Shown: positions 49,948-58,521, counted from the stretch's first letter. The stretch is 64,000 bases of DNA from Nocardioides islandensis (GCF_015352455.1 NZ_JADKPN010000001.1:434001-498000), one strand, 5' to 3'. The notes: generated from the sequence alone by a model not told the origin. Made by a program: numbers and translations.

Positions 49948-50775
49948 TCAGGGACGGCCGTCGCCGTGCTCGGGCGCGACGTACGCGACCAGCCGGCCCG
50001 TACGGCGGCCGCTGCCCCAGGTGTCGGGGCCCCACTCCTGCCCGACGACGAGCAGGAGCGGGTCGCCCTCACGGGTCAGCGCACAGGCGAACGCGCCGCG
50101 GTCGGAGTCGACGGTGTCCAACACCTCGCCGCCCTCGCGGACGCGGACACAGTGCTCGTTGCCGACGTCGGCGTACCAGAGGGCACCGGAGGCGTCGAAG
50201 CAGATGCCGTCCGGGTGGTCGCCGGGTGTCTCCGCCCAGGTGCGCGGGGTGCCGAGGGTGCCGTCGTCGGCGATCGGGTACGCCGTGAGCTTCTCGCCGT
50301 AGGACTCCGCCACGACCAGGGTCGAGCCGTCCGGTGAGATCGCCATGCCGTTGGGGAACGCCAGCCCTTCGGCGACGGTCCGCACCGAACCGTCGGCGGA
50401 GACGAGCGCCACGAGCCCCGGCCGGAACTCCCCGCCGGGGAAGTCGAAGCCGATGCTGTTCACGTACGCCCGGCCGTGCGCGTCGCAGACGATGTCGTTC
50501 CACCCCGTCGCCGTGACCGCGGACAGGTCGGCGTGCTGCACCAGCGACCCGTCCGGCTCGCGGCGCAGCAGCCCGGCGCCGGGCGACACGACGAGGAGCC
50601 GGCCGTCGGGCAGGAAGTCGATGCACATCAGCGACTCGACCTCTGCCTCGCACACCGGCTCGCCCCCCTCGGCGACCGACCAGACGCGACCGGCACCCCA
50701 GTCGCTGAACCACAGCCGTCCGTCGTGCCAGCGCGGCGACTCACCGAACACGATCTCGTCCATCCACACGCTCAT
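49948..50775 (-). CDS. SMP-30/gluconolactonase-family protein
   Basis: A 275-residue six-bladed propeller. The metal ligands appear as Glu in FGESPRWHDGRLWFSDW, Asn in TGWNDIVCDAHGRAYVN and Asp in HPDGICFDASG. GLAFPNGMAISPDGSTLVVA is the typical third repeat. It should hydrolyse a sugar lactone or similar ester. ATG 50775 is used. Convergent with the HTH_42 gene across the REPIN. Divergent from the VOC gene. Confidence 0.9.
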   Translation of the reverse strand: MSVWMDEIVFGESPRWHDGRLWFSDWGAGRVWSVAEGGEPVCEAEVESLMCIDFLPDGRLLVVSPGAGLLRREPDGSLVQHADLSAVTATGWNDIVCDAHGRAYVNSIGFDFPGGEFRPGLVALVSADGSVRTVAEGLAFPNGMAISPDGSTLVVAESYGEKLTAYPIADDGTLGTPRTWAETPGDHPDGICFDASGALWYADVGNEHCVRVREGGEVLDTVDSDRGAFACALTREGDPLLLVVGQEWGPDTWGSGRRTGRLVAYVAPEHGDGRP

Positions 50776-50823
50776 GCCCAAATGACTTGTGCCGCGGCGC
50801 GGACTCATCGGAAGGATGGACGC

Positions 50824-51228
50824 ATGAGCGTCAAGCAACCCGTCAAACAGCTCCGCTTGGTCGTGCACGCCGAGGACTACGAGGGGGCGCTGCGGTTCTT
50901 CCGTGACGTGCTCGGGATGCCGGAGCAGGAGGCGTACGCCGGCGACGGCGGCGCCCTGGTCACCATCCTCGACGCCGGCCGGGCCACGCTGGAGATCGCC
51001 AACACCGCCCAGGTCGAGATGATCGACGACGTCGAGGTCGGGCACCGGGTGGCCGGGCACTTCCGGGTGGCGCTGGAGGTCGAGGACTGCGCGGCGGCGA
51101 GCGAGCAGGCCGCCGCCGGGGGTGCCGTACCGGTCGCTCCGCCGACCCGCACGCCGTGGGACTCGCTCAACGCCCGGTTCGACGCGCCGGGCGAGGTCCA
51201 CCTGACGCTGTTCCAGGAGCTCGCATGA
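50824..51228 (+). CDS. VOC-family protein
   Basis: A 134-residue glyoxalase-fold protein (LRLVVHAEDYEGALRFFRDV, later FDAPGEVHLTLFQE). The C-terminal Glu can be a metal ligand. ATG 50824 follows AAGGAT by 6 nt. Coupled to the methyltransferase gene by ATGA. Ligand unknown. Confidence 0.87.
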   Translation: MSVKQPVKQLRLVVHAEDYEGALRFFRDVLGMPEQEAYAGDGGALVTILDAGRATLEIANTAQVEMIDDVEVGHRVAGHFRVALEVEDCAAASEQAAAGGAVPVAPPTRTPWDSLNARFDAPGEVHLTLFQELA

Positions 51229-51977
51229 CCCACCTGCCGCAGGACTTCCTCTGGGACGCGGACGTCGCCGGCCGGTACGACACCCCGGGGACCGGAATGT
51301 TCGCGCCCGAGGTGCTCGGCCCGACCACGGAGCTGCTCGAGACCCTCGCCGAGGGCGGCCGGGTGCTCGAGCTGGCCATCGGCACCGGCCGCGTCGCCGT
51401 ACCCCTCAGCGAGCGCGGCGTCGAGGTCACCGGCATCGAGCTGTCCGCGCCGATGGTGGCGAAGCTGCGCGAGAAGGTCACCGAGCAGCAGATCCCCGTC
51501 GTCATGGGCGACATGGCGACCACCCGCGCGGAGGGCGAGTTCGGCCTCGTCTACCTCGTCTTCAACACCATCTCGAACCTGCTCACGCAGGACGAGCAGG
51601 TCGCCTGCTTCCAGAACGCCGCCCGGCACCTGGCACCTGGAGGGCGTTTCGTCGTCGAGCTGTGGGTGCCCGAGCTGCGGCGCCTGCCGCCCGGCGTGCC
51701 GGCGACGGTCGGGGTGCACGAGCCCGGCTACCTCCTCGTGGACACCTACGACACCCTGCGCCAGCACGTGGTCTCGCACCACGTCACCTACGACGAGTCG
51801 GGCGGCCGTGAGGCCCGGATCGGCCGCAGCCCGCACCGGTACGTCTGGCCGGCCGAGCTGGACCTGATGGCCCGGATCGCCGGGTTCGCGCTGGAGGACC
51901 GGTACGCCGGCTGGGACCGCTCGCCGTTCACCGCCGACTCGCCGTCGCACGTCTCGGTCTACCGGCTGATGTCCTAG
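51225..51977 (+). CDS. Class I SAM-dependent methyltransferase
   Basis: A 250-residue enzyme. Motif I is VLELAIGTGRVAVPLSERG, with post-I VTGIELS. LVYLVFNTISNLLTQDEQ is the motif IV region. This type is often annotated as a Mycolic/UbiE-like methyltransferase, but the acceptor is unknown. The start overlaps the VOC stop. Its own TAG stop is part of the next gene's -10 box (TAGGTT). Confidence 0.88.
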   Translation: MTHLPQDFLWDADVAGRYDTPGTGMFAPEVLGPTTELLETLAEGGRVLELAIGTGRVAVPLSERGVEVTGIELSAPMVAKLREKVTEQQIPVVMGDMATTRAEGEFGLVYLVFNTISNLLTQDEQVACFQNAARHLAPGGRFVVELWVPELRRLPPGVPATVGVHEPGYLLVDTYDTLRQHVVSHHVTYDESGGREARIGRSPHRYVWPAELDLMARIAGFALEDRYAGWDRSPFTADSPSHVSVYRLMS

Positions 51978-51980
51978 GTT
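51975..51980 (+). promoter_or_regulatory. -10 box of the sugar kinase, leaderless layout
   Basis: TAGGTT, 7 nt before GTG 51988, overlapping the methyltransferase stop. Confidence 0.5.
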
Positions 51981-51987
51981 GGCCGCC

Positions 51988-52860
51988 GTGCCGCGGGTGC
52001 TGGTGGTGGGGGACGTGATGGACGACGTCATCGCCCGCCCGCTCGGCCCGATCGCGGTGGACACCGACACCCCGAGCGAGATCGAGCGTCGCCCGGGCGG
52101 CTCGGCCGCCAACACCGCCTGCTGGCTGGCCTCCCAGGATGTCGAGGTCACCTTCGTCGGGCACGTGGGTCGAGACGACCTGGACCACCAGGCCGACCTG
52201 CTCGCGCAGCCGCGCCTGCGCGTCGCGGTGACGGGTGGACCGCGTCCGACCGGCTCGATCGTGGTCATCTCCGACGGCTCGACGCGCACCATGCTCACCA
52301 GCCGGGGCGCGAACCTCGACCTGGGCGGCGCGGACGTCGACGACGTCGCGCTGGCCGGCACCGAGCACCTGTATCTGACCGGGCACGCGGTGATGGACGG
52401 CGACGACGACGCGACGTGGCGGGACCTGCTCGACCGGGCCGCCCGTGCGCGGGTACGCCGCTGGGTGTCGCCCGGCTCGGTGGCGATGCTCGCGGCGTAC
52501 GGCGCGGAGCGGTTCCGCGACCTCGTGCGCGGCGTCGAGGTGCTGGTCGCCGGTCGCGACGAGGCCACCCTGCTCGCCGGTGATCCGGACCCCGAGCGCG
52601 CGGCGACGGCGCTGGCCGCGGACCACGAGCTGGTGGTGGTCACTCTCGGGGGCGACGGAGCGCTGGCGAGGTCCGGGACGGAGGTCGTGCGGGTCCCGGC
52701 CGTCGCCGCCGAGGTCGTGGACGTGACCGGGGCCGGCGACGCGTTCGTGGCCGGGCTGATCGCGGGCCTCACCCGCGGCCCGGACCTCGGTCAGGCGTTG
52801 GCGCAGGGCACCCGGCTGGCGGCCCGCGCCGTCACCCTCGTCGGGGCGCGTCCGTCCTGA
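51988..52860 (+). CDS. PfkB-family carbohydrate kinase
   Basis: A 290-residue ribokinase-fold enzyme. RRPGGSAANTACWLASQDVE is the N-terminal signature and VVDVTGAGDAFVAGLIAGL the catalytic one with Asp base. It should phosphorylate a sugar or nucleoside with ATP; the sugar is unknown. GTG 51988 is preferred because of the -10 box 7 nt before. The 3' end overlaps the decarboxylase by 29 bp. Confidence 0.9.
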   Translation: MPRVLVVGDVMDDVIARPLGPIAVDTDTPSEIERRPGGSAANTACWLASQDVEVTFVGHVGRDDLDHQADLLAQPRLRVAVTGGPRPTGSIVVISDGSTRTMLTSRGANLDLGGADVDDVALAGTEHLYLTGHAVMDGDDDATWRDLLDRAARARVRRWVSPGSVAMLAAYGAERFRDLVRGVEVLVAGRDEATLLAGDPDPERAATALAADHELVVVTLGGDGALARSGTEVVRVPAVAAEVVDVTGAGDAFVAGLIAGLTRGPDLGQALAQGTRLAARAVTLVGARPS

Positions 52861-54271
52861 TGACCCTCAGGGTGTCGAGCCGGGGGTCGGCGGCATAGGC
52901 GATCCGCACCCCTGCGGCGCGGGCCTCCGCGAGCGCGGCCAGCACGTCGCGGGTCACCTCCTCGCCAGGGGCGAGGACCGGGATGCCGGGCGGGTACGGC
53001 GCGACCAGCTCCGCGCTGACCCGGCCGACGGCACGGTCCAGCGGCACACGCTCGGCGGCCGCGAAGAACGCGGCGCGCGGGGACATCGCGGTCACCGGCT
53101 CGACGGCGTACGCCGCTCCCGTCACGACGGCGCGAGGTGGGCCGCGGTGGGTCTCGACGGAGCTCGTCAGGACGTCGGTGAGCCGGCGCAGCGTGCCGTC
53201 GGTGTCGGCCAGGGAGACCTGGGCGACGAGGGTGTCGCGCTCGGCGGCCTCGAGCGGCAGCCCCGCGGCGAGCAGGTCGTCCTCCACCGCGATGCCGTCG
53301 GCGCCGGTGCCCGGGAGCAGGAGGGTGAGCTTCAGGGGGTCCACGCCGGCGCCGTCGAGGACGACCAGCCCGTCGACGTCGGCCAGCCGGTTCCGGGCAG
53401 CGGAGACGGCAGCGATCGCCTCCCCGAGCAGCTCCGCGCCGTCGCGCTCCAGCAGGGCTCGGGCCGCGTCGGTGCTGGCCAGGATCGCACCGGCCGGGCT
53501 GGTGGTGGCGCCGGCGTCGACCGCGGCGTCCAGCCGCGCCCGGTCGATCCGCGTGGACCCGGCCAGCACGAGGGCGGCCTGGCTCCATGCGGGCAGCGCC
53601 TTGTGGGCGCTGACCACCATCGCGTCCGCCCCGAGCTGGAGCGGGTGGGGCGGCAGGTCGGGGTGGAAGCCGAAGTGGGCGGCCCACGCCGCGTCGACGA
53701 CCAGCGGGACGTCGTGGGCGTGCGCCGCGGCGGCGAGTCCCGCGACGTCGCCGACCGTGCCGACGTACGACGGGTCGCCGACCAGCACCGCCCGCGCGGC
53801 CGGGTGCTCGCCCAGGGCACGGGTGACGGCGGCCGGCGGCACGCCGAGCGGCAGGCCGGTGGCCGCGTCGAGGTCCGGGCGTACCCAGACGGGCGTCAGC
53901 CCGGCCAGCACGAGGCCGACCAGCATCGAGCGGTGCAGGGTACGGCTGACCACGACCTCGTCGCCGTCCGTCCCCAGGGCCAGCGCGACCGCCTGGTTGG
54001 CGTGCGTGGCGCCGCCGACCGAGAACCTGCAGTGGTCCGCGCCCCACAGCCGCGCGGCCCTGGCCTCGGCGTCGGCGAGCACGCCGGCGCCCAGCTTCAT
54101 GGTGTCGAGCCCGGCGTACAGCGGGACGTCTCCTGCCACGACGTCGCCGACCAGGTCGTGGCGCTGCTTGTGGCCGGGGATGGTGAACGGCGTCGGCCGC
54201 TCCTCGTGGAACCGCAGCCACGCGTCCAGCAGCGGCGCCTCGCCGCGCAGCCCGCGCGGGTCGGTCGGCAT
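52832..54271 (-). CDS. Orn/Lys/Arg decarboxylase-family PLP enzyme
   Basis: A 479-residue fold type I PLP enzyme. TPFTIPGHKQRHDLVG near the start, SVGGATHANQAVALALG and VVSAHKALPAWSQAA with the PLP Lys are typical of the speA-like group. YPPGIPVLAPGEEVTRDVL is the C-terminal signature. Likely decarboxylates lysine, ornithine or arginine. ATG 54271 gives MPTDPRGLRGEAP; the 54-residue membrane protein precedes it on the same strand. Confidence 0.9.
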   Translation of the reverse strand: MPTDPRGLRGEAPLLDAWLRFHEERPTPFTIPGHKQRHDLVGDVVAGDVPLYAGLDTMKLGAGVLADAEARAARLWGADHCRFSVGGATHANQAVALALGTDGDEVVVSRTLHRSMLVGLVLAGLTPVWVRPDLDAATGLPLGVPPAAVTRALGEHPAARAVLVGDPSYVGTVGDVAGLAAAAHAHDVPLVVDAAWAAHFGFHPDLPPHPLQLGADAMVVSAHKALPAWSQAALVLAGSTRIDRARLDAAVDAGATTSPAGAILASTDAARALLERDGAELLGEAIAAVSAARNRLADVDGLVVLDGAGVDPLKLTLLLPGTGADGIAVEDDLLAAGLPLEAAERDTLVAQVSLADTDGTLRRLTDVLTSSVETHRGPPRAVVTGAAYAVEPVTAMSPRAAFFAAAERVPLDRAVGRVSAELVAPYPPGIPVLAPGEEVTRDVLAALAEARAAGVRIAYAADPRLDTLRVIRTDAPRRG

Positions 54272-54288
54272 GACGCGGCTGGAAGCGG

Positions 54289-54453
54289 CTAGAAGGTGCG
54301 GTCGACGATGTCGGGGTAGAAGTAGAGGATCCCCACCACGACCAGGCCGAGGATGCACAGGAAGCCCCACATCGTGGAGTCACGCAGGAACAGGAAGTAG
54401 ATCGCGAAGAGCGCGAGCGCACCGCCGAAGATGTACAGCAGCACGGGATCCAC
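54289..54453 (-). CDS. Small membrane protein, 54 residues
   Basis: GTG 54453 to TAG 54289. Two hydrophobic segments, LLYIFGGALALFAIYFLFL and MWGFLCILGLVVVGILYFY, form a hairpin in the membrane. TACGCT lies 6 nt upstream of the start. Codon bias fits a real gene. The family is not recognised. It is located 17 bp from the decarboxylase start. Confidence 0.75.
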   Translation of the reverse strand: MDPVLLYIFGGALALFAIYFLFLRDSTMWGFLCILGLVVVGILYFYPDIVDRTF

Positions 54454-54459
54454 GTCGGG

Positions 54460-54465
54460 AGCGTA
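54460..54465 (-). promoter_or_regulatory. -10 box of the 54-residue membrane protein
   Basis: TACGCT on the minus strand, 6 nt before GTG 54453. Confidence 0.5.
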
Positions 54466-54511
54466 GCGCTCACACGACGGTCAGCGTGGACTCCTCGCGC
54501 ACTTCGTGCCG

Positions 54512-54527
54512 CGCCGCTTTCGCGGCG
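54512..54527 (-). terminator. Weak hairpin after dnaB
   Basis: CGCCGC/GCGGCG with a four-base loop (GAAA on the minus strand), 73 bp downstream of the dnaB stop. There is no T tract. Confidence 0.3.
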
Positions 54528-54599
54528 GCCCGGTGCCCGGCGTACCGGACGTGGCGGCTCGCGCCACGGAGCCCGGACGCGGGACTACCGAGAGCCGGA

Positions 54600-56024
54600 T
54601 CAGTGGGCCATGTCGACGAAGCGGGAGTAGTGGCCCTGGAAGGCCACGGTGATGTCGCGCGTGGGGCCGTTGCGGTGCTTGGCCACGATGAGGTCGGCCT
54701 CGCCGGGGCGGGCGGACTCCTTCTCGTAGACGTCCTCGCGGTGCAGCAGGATCACCATGTCGGCGTCCTGCTCGAGGGAACCCGACTCGCGCAGGTCGCT
54801 CATCATCGGGCGCTTGTCGCCGCGCTGCTCGGGGCCACGGTTGAGCTGGGAGAGCGCGATGATCGGGACCTCGAGCTCCTTGGCCAGCAGCTTGATCTGG
54901 CGGGAGAACTCCGACACCTCGAGCTGGCGGGACTCGACCTTCTTGCCCGAGCTCATCAGCTGCATGTAGTCGATGACCACCAGCCGCAGGTCGTGGCGCT
55001 GCTTGAGCCGGCGCGCCTTGGCCCGGATCTCCATCATCGTCATGTTGGGCGAGTCGTCGATGAACATCGGCGCCGAGGACACCTCGGCCATCTTGCGCGC
55101 CATCCGCGACCAGTCGTCGTCGTTCATCTGCCCGTTGCGGATGTGGTTGAGCGGCACCCGCGCCTCGGCCGACAGCAGGCGCATGGTGATCTCCGAGCGC
55201 GTCATCTCCAGGCTGAAGAAGCAGCTGGTCATGTTGTTGTGGATCGAGGCCGCGCGGCACAGGTCGAGCGCCAGGGTGGACTTACCCATCGCCGGCCGCG
55301 CCGCCACGATGATCATCTGGCCGGCATGCAGACCGTTGGTCAGGTCGTCGAGGTCGGCGAACCCGGTGGGCACGCCGTAGAGCCCCGCCTCGCGGTTGCC
55401 GATCGCCTCGATCTCGTCGAGGACGCCGTCCATGATGTCCGACAGCGGGGCGTAGTCCTCCGACGTGCGCCGGTCGGTGATCTTGTAGATCGTCTCCTGC
55501 GCGGTGTCGACCACGTCGTCGACCTGGCCCGCGCCCGCATAGCCCAGCTGGACGATCTTGGTGCCCGCGTCGACCAGGCGGCGCAAGATGGCCTTCTCGC
55601 GCACGATCTCGGCGTAGTAGCCGGCGTTGGCGGCGATCGGGACGTTGGCGGACAGGGTGTGGAGGTACGGCGCGCCACCGACCCGCACCAGCTCGCCACG
55701 GCGCCCCAGCTCGGCGGCGACGGTGACCGGGTCGGCCGGCTCGCCACGGCCGTAGAGGTCGATGATCGCGTCGTGGATGACCTCGTGGGCCGGCCGGTAG
55801 AAGTCGATGCCGCGCACCAGGTCGGCGACGTCGGCGATGGCGTCCTTCGACAGCAGCATCGCCCCGAGCACGCTCTGCTCGGCCGCGTTGTCCTGCGGCG
55901 GCGTCCGGTCGCCGGGGCGGGACGGGCGCTCGCCGGGCTCGTAGGTCGCAGGACCGTCACCCCACTCGCCGTAGGCGTCGTTGAAGTCCGAGGGCCCGCG
56001 CTGGTCGGGTTCGGTGATGCTCAA
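54600..56024 (-). CDS. dnaB: Replicative DNA helicase DnaB
   Basis: A 474-residue hexameric helicase that unwinds DNA at the fork. The N-terminal DnaB domain spans about 45-150 (PPQDNAAEQSVLGAMLLSKD). The RecA-like domain has Walker A ARPAMGKSTLALDL, Walker B LVVIDYMQLM and LSQLNRGPEQRGDKRPMMSD. No intein is present, unlike several mycobacterial copies. ATG 56024 gives a short acidic leader. The rpsF-ssb-rpsR-rplI block lies 2.5 kb away on the same strand; in many genomes dnaB follows it directly. Confidence 0.98.
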   Translation of the reverse strand: MSITEPDQRGPSDFNDAYGEWGDGPATYEPGERPSRPGDRTPPQDNAAEQSVLGAMLLSKDAIADVADLVRGIDFYRPAHEVIHDAIIDLYGRGEPADPVTVAAELGRRGELVRVGGAPYLHTLSANVPIAANAGYYAEIVREKAILRRLVDAGTKIVQLGYAGAGQVDDVVDTAQETIYKITDRRTSEDYAPLSDIMDGVLDEIEAIGNREAGLYGVPTGFADLDDLTNGLHAGQMIIVAARPAMGKSTLALDLCRAASIHNNMTSCFFSLEMTRSEITMRLLSAEARVPLNHIRNGQMNDDDWSRMARKMAEVSSAPMFIDDSPNMTMMEIRAKARRLKQRHDLRLVVIDYMQLMSSGKKVESRQLEVSEFSRQIKLLAKELEVPIIALSQLNRGPEQRGDKRPMMSDLRESGSLEQDADMVILLHREDVYEKESARPGEADLIVAKHRNGPTRDITVAFQGHYSRFVDMAH

Positions 56025-56191
56025 CGATGCCTCCGGACGGCGGACGAGGGCGGCTGCGGGGGTGCGACGGGTGTGACAGGAGTGACGCTAGGAGGGACCA
56101 CCGACATCGGTGCCGACACCCGTGGCGTGTCCCGTCTCGCGCCCGTGGTGAGGAGGACCGTACGTCGTCCGCGGACCGTCCGGGAAGCACG

Positions 56192-56200
56192 TTATCCACA
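56192..56200 (+). promoter_or_regulatory. DnaA box
   Basis: TTATCCACA, the exact consensus, 168 bp upstream of dnaB. Confidence 0.6.
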
Positions 56201-56368
56201 GGCTCGGAGCCACCCTGGGGAGAACGCTCACCGGGTCGTGGAGGACCCGCCGCGCCCTTGTGCACCGCCTGGGGGTGTCGCTGTGCACGACACGCCCGGG
56301 ATCAGCTCTCGCAAGCCGCTGACCTGCGCAAACGTCCATCCACGGCTGTGCACGGGAAATTCCCGGGT

Positions 56369-56382
56369 TGAACGTCCGTTCA
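56369..56382. promoter_or_regulatory. LexA (SOS) box-like palindrome
   Basis: TGAACGTCCGTTCA matches the core GAAC-N4-GTTC of Gram-positive SOS boxes. It is 136 bp upstream of the MATE start and 345 bp from dnaB. Confidence 0.45.
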
Positions 56383-56455
56383 CTCTCCCGCCATCTGGGA
56401 TTTCCGTCGCGACTTGTCGACTTTCGTCCGTTCGGGTCCCGAAATACCACCCATC

Positions 56456-56464
56456 TGTGTATAA
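56456..56464 (-). promoter_or_regulatory. DnaA box
   Basis: TGTGTATAA, which reads TTATACACA on the minus strand, a perfect consensus box 54 bp before the MATE start. Confidence 0.6.
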
Positions 56465-56517
56465 CCACCTGGGGTTGACTCCGGGCCGTTCGACGCTCCT
56501 CCCTAGGCTGCCTCATC

Positions 56518-57897
56518 GTGGCTGACCCACCGCACGGAGCAGACGGCCGAGCGGTGGGCCGAGCGGTGGGCCGGGCCCTCGACCGGGAGATCTGGCGGCT
56601 GGCCCTGCCGGCGTTCCTGGCGCTGGTCGCCGAACCGCTGTTCCTGCTCGCCGACGCCGCCATCGTCGGCCACCTCGGCACCGAGCCGCTGGCCGGTCTG
56701 GGCGTGGCCGCGGCCGTGCTGCAGACGGTGGTCGGCATCTGCGTGTTCCTGGCGTACGGCACCACGGCGAGCGTGGCGCGGCTGCTCGGCGCCGGCGACC
56801 GACGGGCCGCCCTCGCGCAGGGCATCGACGGGGTGTGGCTCGCGGTGGTCCTCGGGGTCCTGGTCACCCTGGTCGGGGTGGCCGCCACCGGCCCGCTCGT
56901 CGGGCTACTGGGGGCCGACGCCGCGGTGGCCGAGCCCGCCACGACGTACCTGCGCATCGCCTTCCTCGGCACCACGCCGCTGCTGGTCATGCTGGCGACC
57001 ACCGGGGTGCTGCGTGGCCTCCAGGACACCCGCACCCCCTTGGTCGTGGCCGTCGGCGGCAACGCGCTCAACATCGTGCTGAACCTGCTGCTGGTCTACG
57101 GGGTCGGCTCGTTCGACGGGATGGGGATCGCCGGGTCGGCCCTCGGCTCGGTCCTCGCGCAGCTGGCGAGCGCCGCCGTCCTGGTGGCGGTGGTCGTCCG
57201 CGGCGCGCGCGCCGAGGGCGCGCCCCTGAGCCCCGACCTGGCGGGGATCCGGGCCGCCGCCCGCAGCGGAGTCGCGCTGGTGATCCGGACGGTGACCCTG
57301 CGCGCGGCGCTGCTGCTGACGACGTACGCCGTCGTCCTCGGTGCCCACGGCGACCAGTCGGTCTCGGTGGCCACCCACCAGCTGGCCTTCACCATCTGGA
57401 GCTTCCTGGCCTTCGCGCTGGACGCGATCGCGATCGCGGCGCAGGCGATCACCGGCCGGTACCTCGGCGCCGGCGACCGCGAGGGCACCCGCGCCGTGAC
57501 CGGCCGGATGGTGCGGTGGGGTGCGTACGGCGGCGTGGTCAGCGGCGCCCTGCTGGCCGCGACGAGCCCGTTGCTCGGGCCGCTCTTCTCCGGTGACGAC
57601 CGGGTGCACGACCTGCTCGTGCCGGTCCTGCTGGTGGTCGCGTCGGGACAGCCGCTCGCCGGCGTGGTGTTCGTGCTGGACGGCGTGCTCATCGGCGCGG
57701 GCGACGGCACGTACCTGGCCTGGGCCGGGCTGGCGGTCCTCGCCGTGTACGCGCCCGTGGTGCTGGCCGTCGGCGCGCTCGACGGCGGCGTCGTGCTGGT
57801 GTGGGTGGCGCTGGCGGCGGTGCTGATGGGCGCGCGGTTCGTGGTGCTGGTGCTCCGGGCCCGCGGAGACGCCTGGTTGCGGACGGGTCGCCCGTAG
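56518..57897 (+). CDS. MATE-family efflux transporter, DinF type
   Basis: A 459-residue protein with 12 membrane segments. LALPAFLALVAEPLFLLADA and AIVGHLGTEPLAGLGVA form the first MATE repeat. TTGVLRGLQDTRTPL and LDAIAIAAQAITGRYLGAGD are characteristic of the DinF branch. It should export drugs or oxidised metabolites with H+ or Na+. GTG 56518 follows TAGGCT (56504-56509) by 8 nt. The upstream LexA-like box is notable because E. coli dinF is SOS-controlled. Confidence 0.92.
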   Translation: MADPPHGADGRAVGRAVGRALDREIWRLALPAFLALVAEPLFLLADAAIVGHLGTEPLAGLGVAAAVLQTVVGICVFLAYGTTASVARLLGAGDRRAALAQGIDGVWLAVVLGVLVTLVGVAATGPLVGLLGADAAVAEPATTYLRIAFLGTTPLLVMLATTGVLRGLQDTRTPLVVAVGGNALNIVLNLLLVYGVGSFDGMGIAGSALGSVLAQLASAAVLVAVVVRGARAEGAPLSPDLAGIRAAARSGVALVIRTVTLRAALLLTTYAVVLGAHGDQSVSVATHQLAFTIWSFLAFALDAIAIAAQAITGRYLGAGDREGTRAVTGRMVRWGAYGGVVSGALLAATSPLLGPLFSGDDRVHDLLVPVLLVVASGQPLAGVVFVLDGVLIGAGDGTYLAWAGLAVLAVYAPVVLAVGALDGGVVLVWVALAAVLMGARFVVLVLRARGDAWLRTGRP

Positions 57898-57914
57898 GCC
57901 CGCCGGGAGAGGGG

Positions 57915-58247
57915 TCAGCCGACCCGGACGTGCGCCAGGTCCGGCCAGCCGGTCGGCGGCGTGTCGCCGTACCAGGTCTGCTCGACCCCGACCATCAGCC
58001 CGTCGCGCACCCAGACCTGCACCTCGCCGACCAGCTCGCCGGCGTCGTCGACGACCGTGGCGACCGTCGGGAGCGGACCGTCGGGGTGCTCCAGCCGGGG
58101 CGACTCGTCCGGCACCGTGACATCGAGATGGGTGGCCCCGCCGTCGGCGACCGTCGCGGCCACCAGCTGCGCGCGCAGCTCGGCGCCGCCGTCCGGCAGG
58201 GCGGCGGCCACCGCGGCCACCAGGTCCCGGACGCGTGGGGCGAGCAC
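57915..58247 (-). CDS. Hypothetical protein, 110 residues
   Basis: GTG 58247 follows CATGAT by 6 nt. The protein has GELVGEVQVWVRDGLMVGVE and WYGDTPPTGWPDLAHVRV, a beta-rich C-terminal half, with a helical N-terminus. I do not recognise the family. It is soluble with no signal. Convergent with the MATE gene. Confidence 0.7.
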   Translation of the reverse strand: MLAPRVRDLVAAVAAALPDGGAELRAQLVAATVADGGATHLDVTVPDESPRLEHPDGPLPTVATVVDDAGELVGEVQVWVRDGLMVGVEQTWYGDTPPTGWPDLAHVRVG

Positions 58248-58366
58248 GGTCCCATCATGCTCCCGCTGGGTCCGGCCGGTGCTGCCGGTCTGACGAGCGC
58301 GGCCCGACGACGTACCGGTGCCGGCCGTCGTTCGCCGGCAGTCGCCGGCATCGGGCATCCGGTCGG

Positions 58367-58453
58367 GTGCCGGTTTCGCTGCGATCGCGCCCGTACTGCA
58401 GGTTTCCGGCCCCCGAACCTGCCATTTCGGCGCGATCGCACGATTACCGGCAC
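58367..58453. repeat. 87-bp nested palindrome, copy B
   Basis: The outer pair is GTGCCGGT/ACCGGCAC (58367-58374 with 58446-58453). The middle pair is TGCGATCGCGCC (58380-58391) with 58429-58440. The inner pair is GCAGGTT/AACCTGC (58398-58404 with 58416-58422). It has the same length and order as copy A at 39535. Confidence 0.82.
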
Positions 58454-58466
58454 ACCCCAGGACGCA

Positions 58467-58506
58467 CCTCGGCCCCGGCCGGAACGAGTCCGGGCCGGGG
58501 CCGAGG
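58467..58506 (-). terminator. Terminator-like hairpin of the rpsF-rplI operon
   Basis: Perfect 14-bp arms CCTCGGCCCCGGCC (58467-58480) and complement (58493-58506), 16 bp downstream of the rplI stop on the minus strand. It is very GC-rich with no T tract, as is common in actinobacteria. Confidence 0.65.
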
Positions 58507-58521
58507 GGGTGAGTCGGGCGG

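Larger units (their letters stand above)
56025..56517. other. 493-bp divergent region with DnaA boxes and a LexA-like site
   Basis: No coding sequence seen. It has two perfect DnaA boxes (56192-56200 and 56456-56464), near-boxes such as TTGTGCACC (56258-56266), a GAAC-N4-GTTC palindrome (56370-56381), and hairpin GGGTGTCG/CGACACGCCC around 56273-56299. It is relatively AT-richer at 56390-56470 than its flanks. Confidence 0.6.

Noticed and set aside
54481..54599. Coding sequence between dnaB and the small membrane protein
   Set aside because: The apparent frame is a shadow of dnaB and carries no start with a ribosome-binding site; only a weak hairpin is present.
54600..56024. Intein in dnaB
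   Set aside because: The Walker A and downstream motifs are contiguous at normal spacing and the protein has the standard length.
56025..56517. Chromosomal origin oriC
   Set aside because: Only two exact DnaA boxes and no dnaA/dnaN neighbours; actinobacterial origins have many boxes between those genes.
52983..56525. Long + strand open frame opposite the decarboxylase and dnaB
   Set aside because: It is antisense to two well-supported enzymes and shows no domain; typical of high-GC DNA lacking stop codons.
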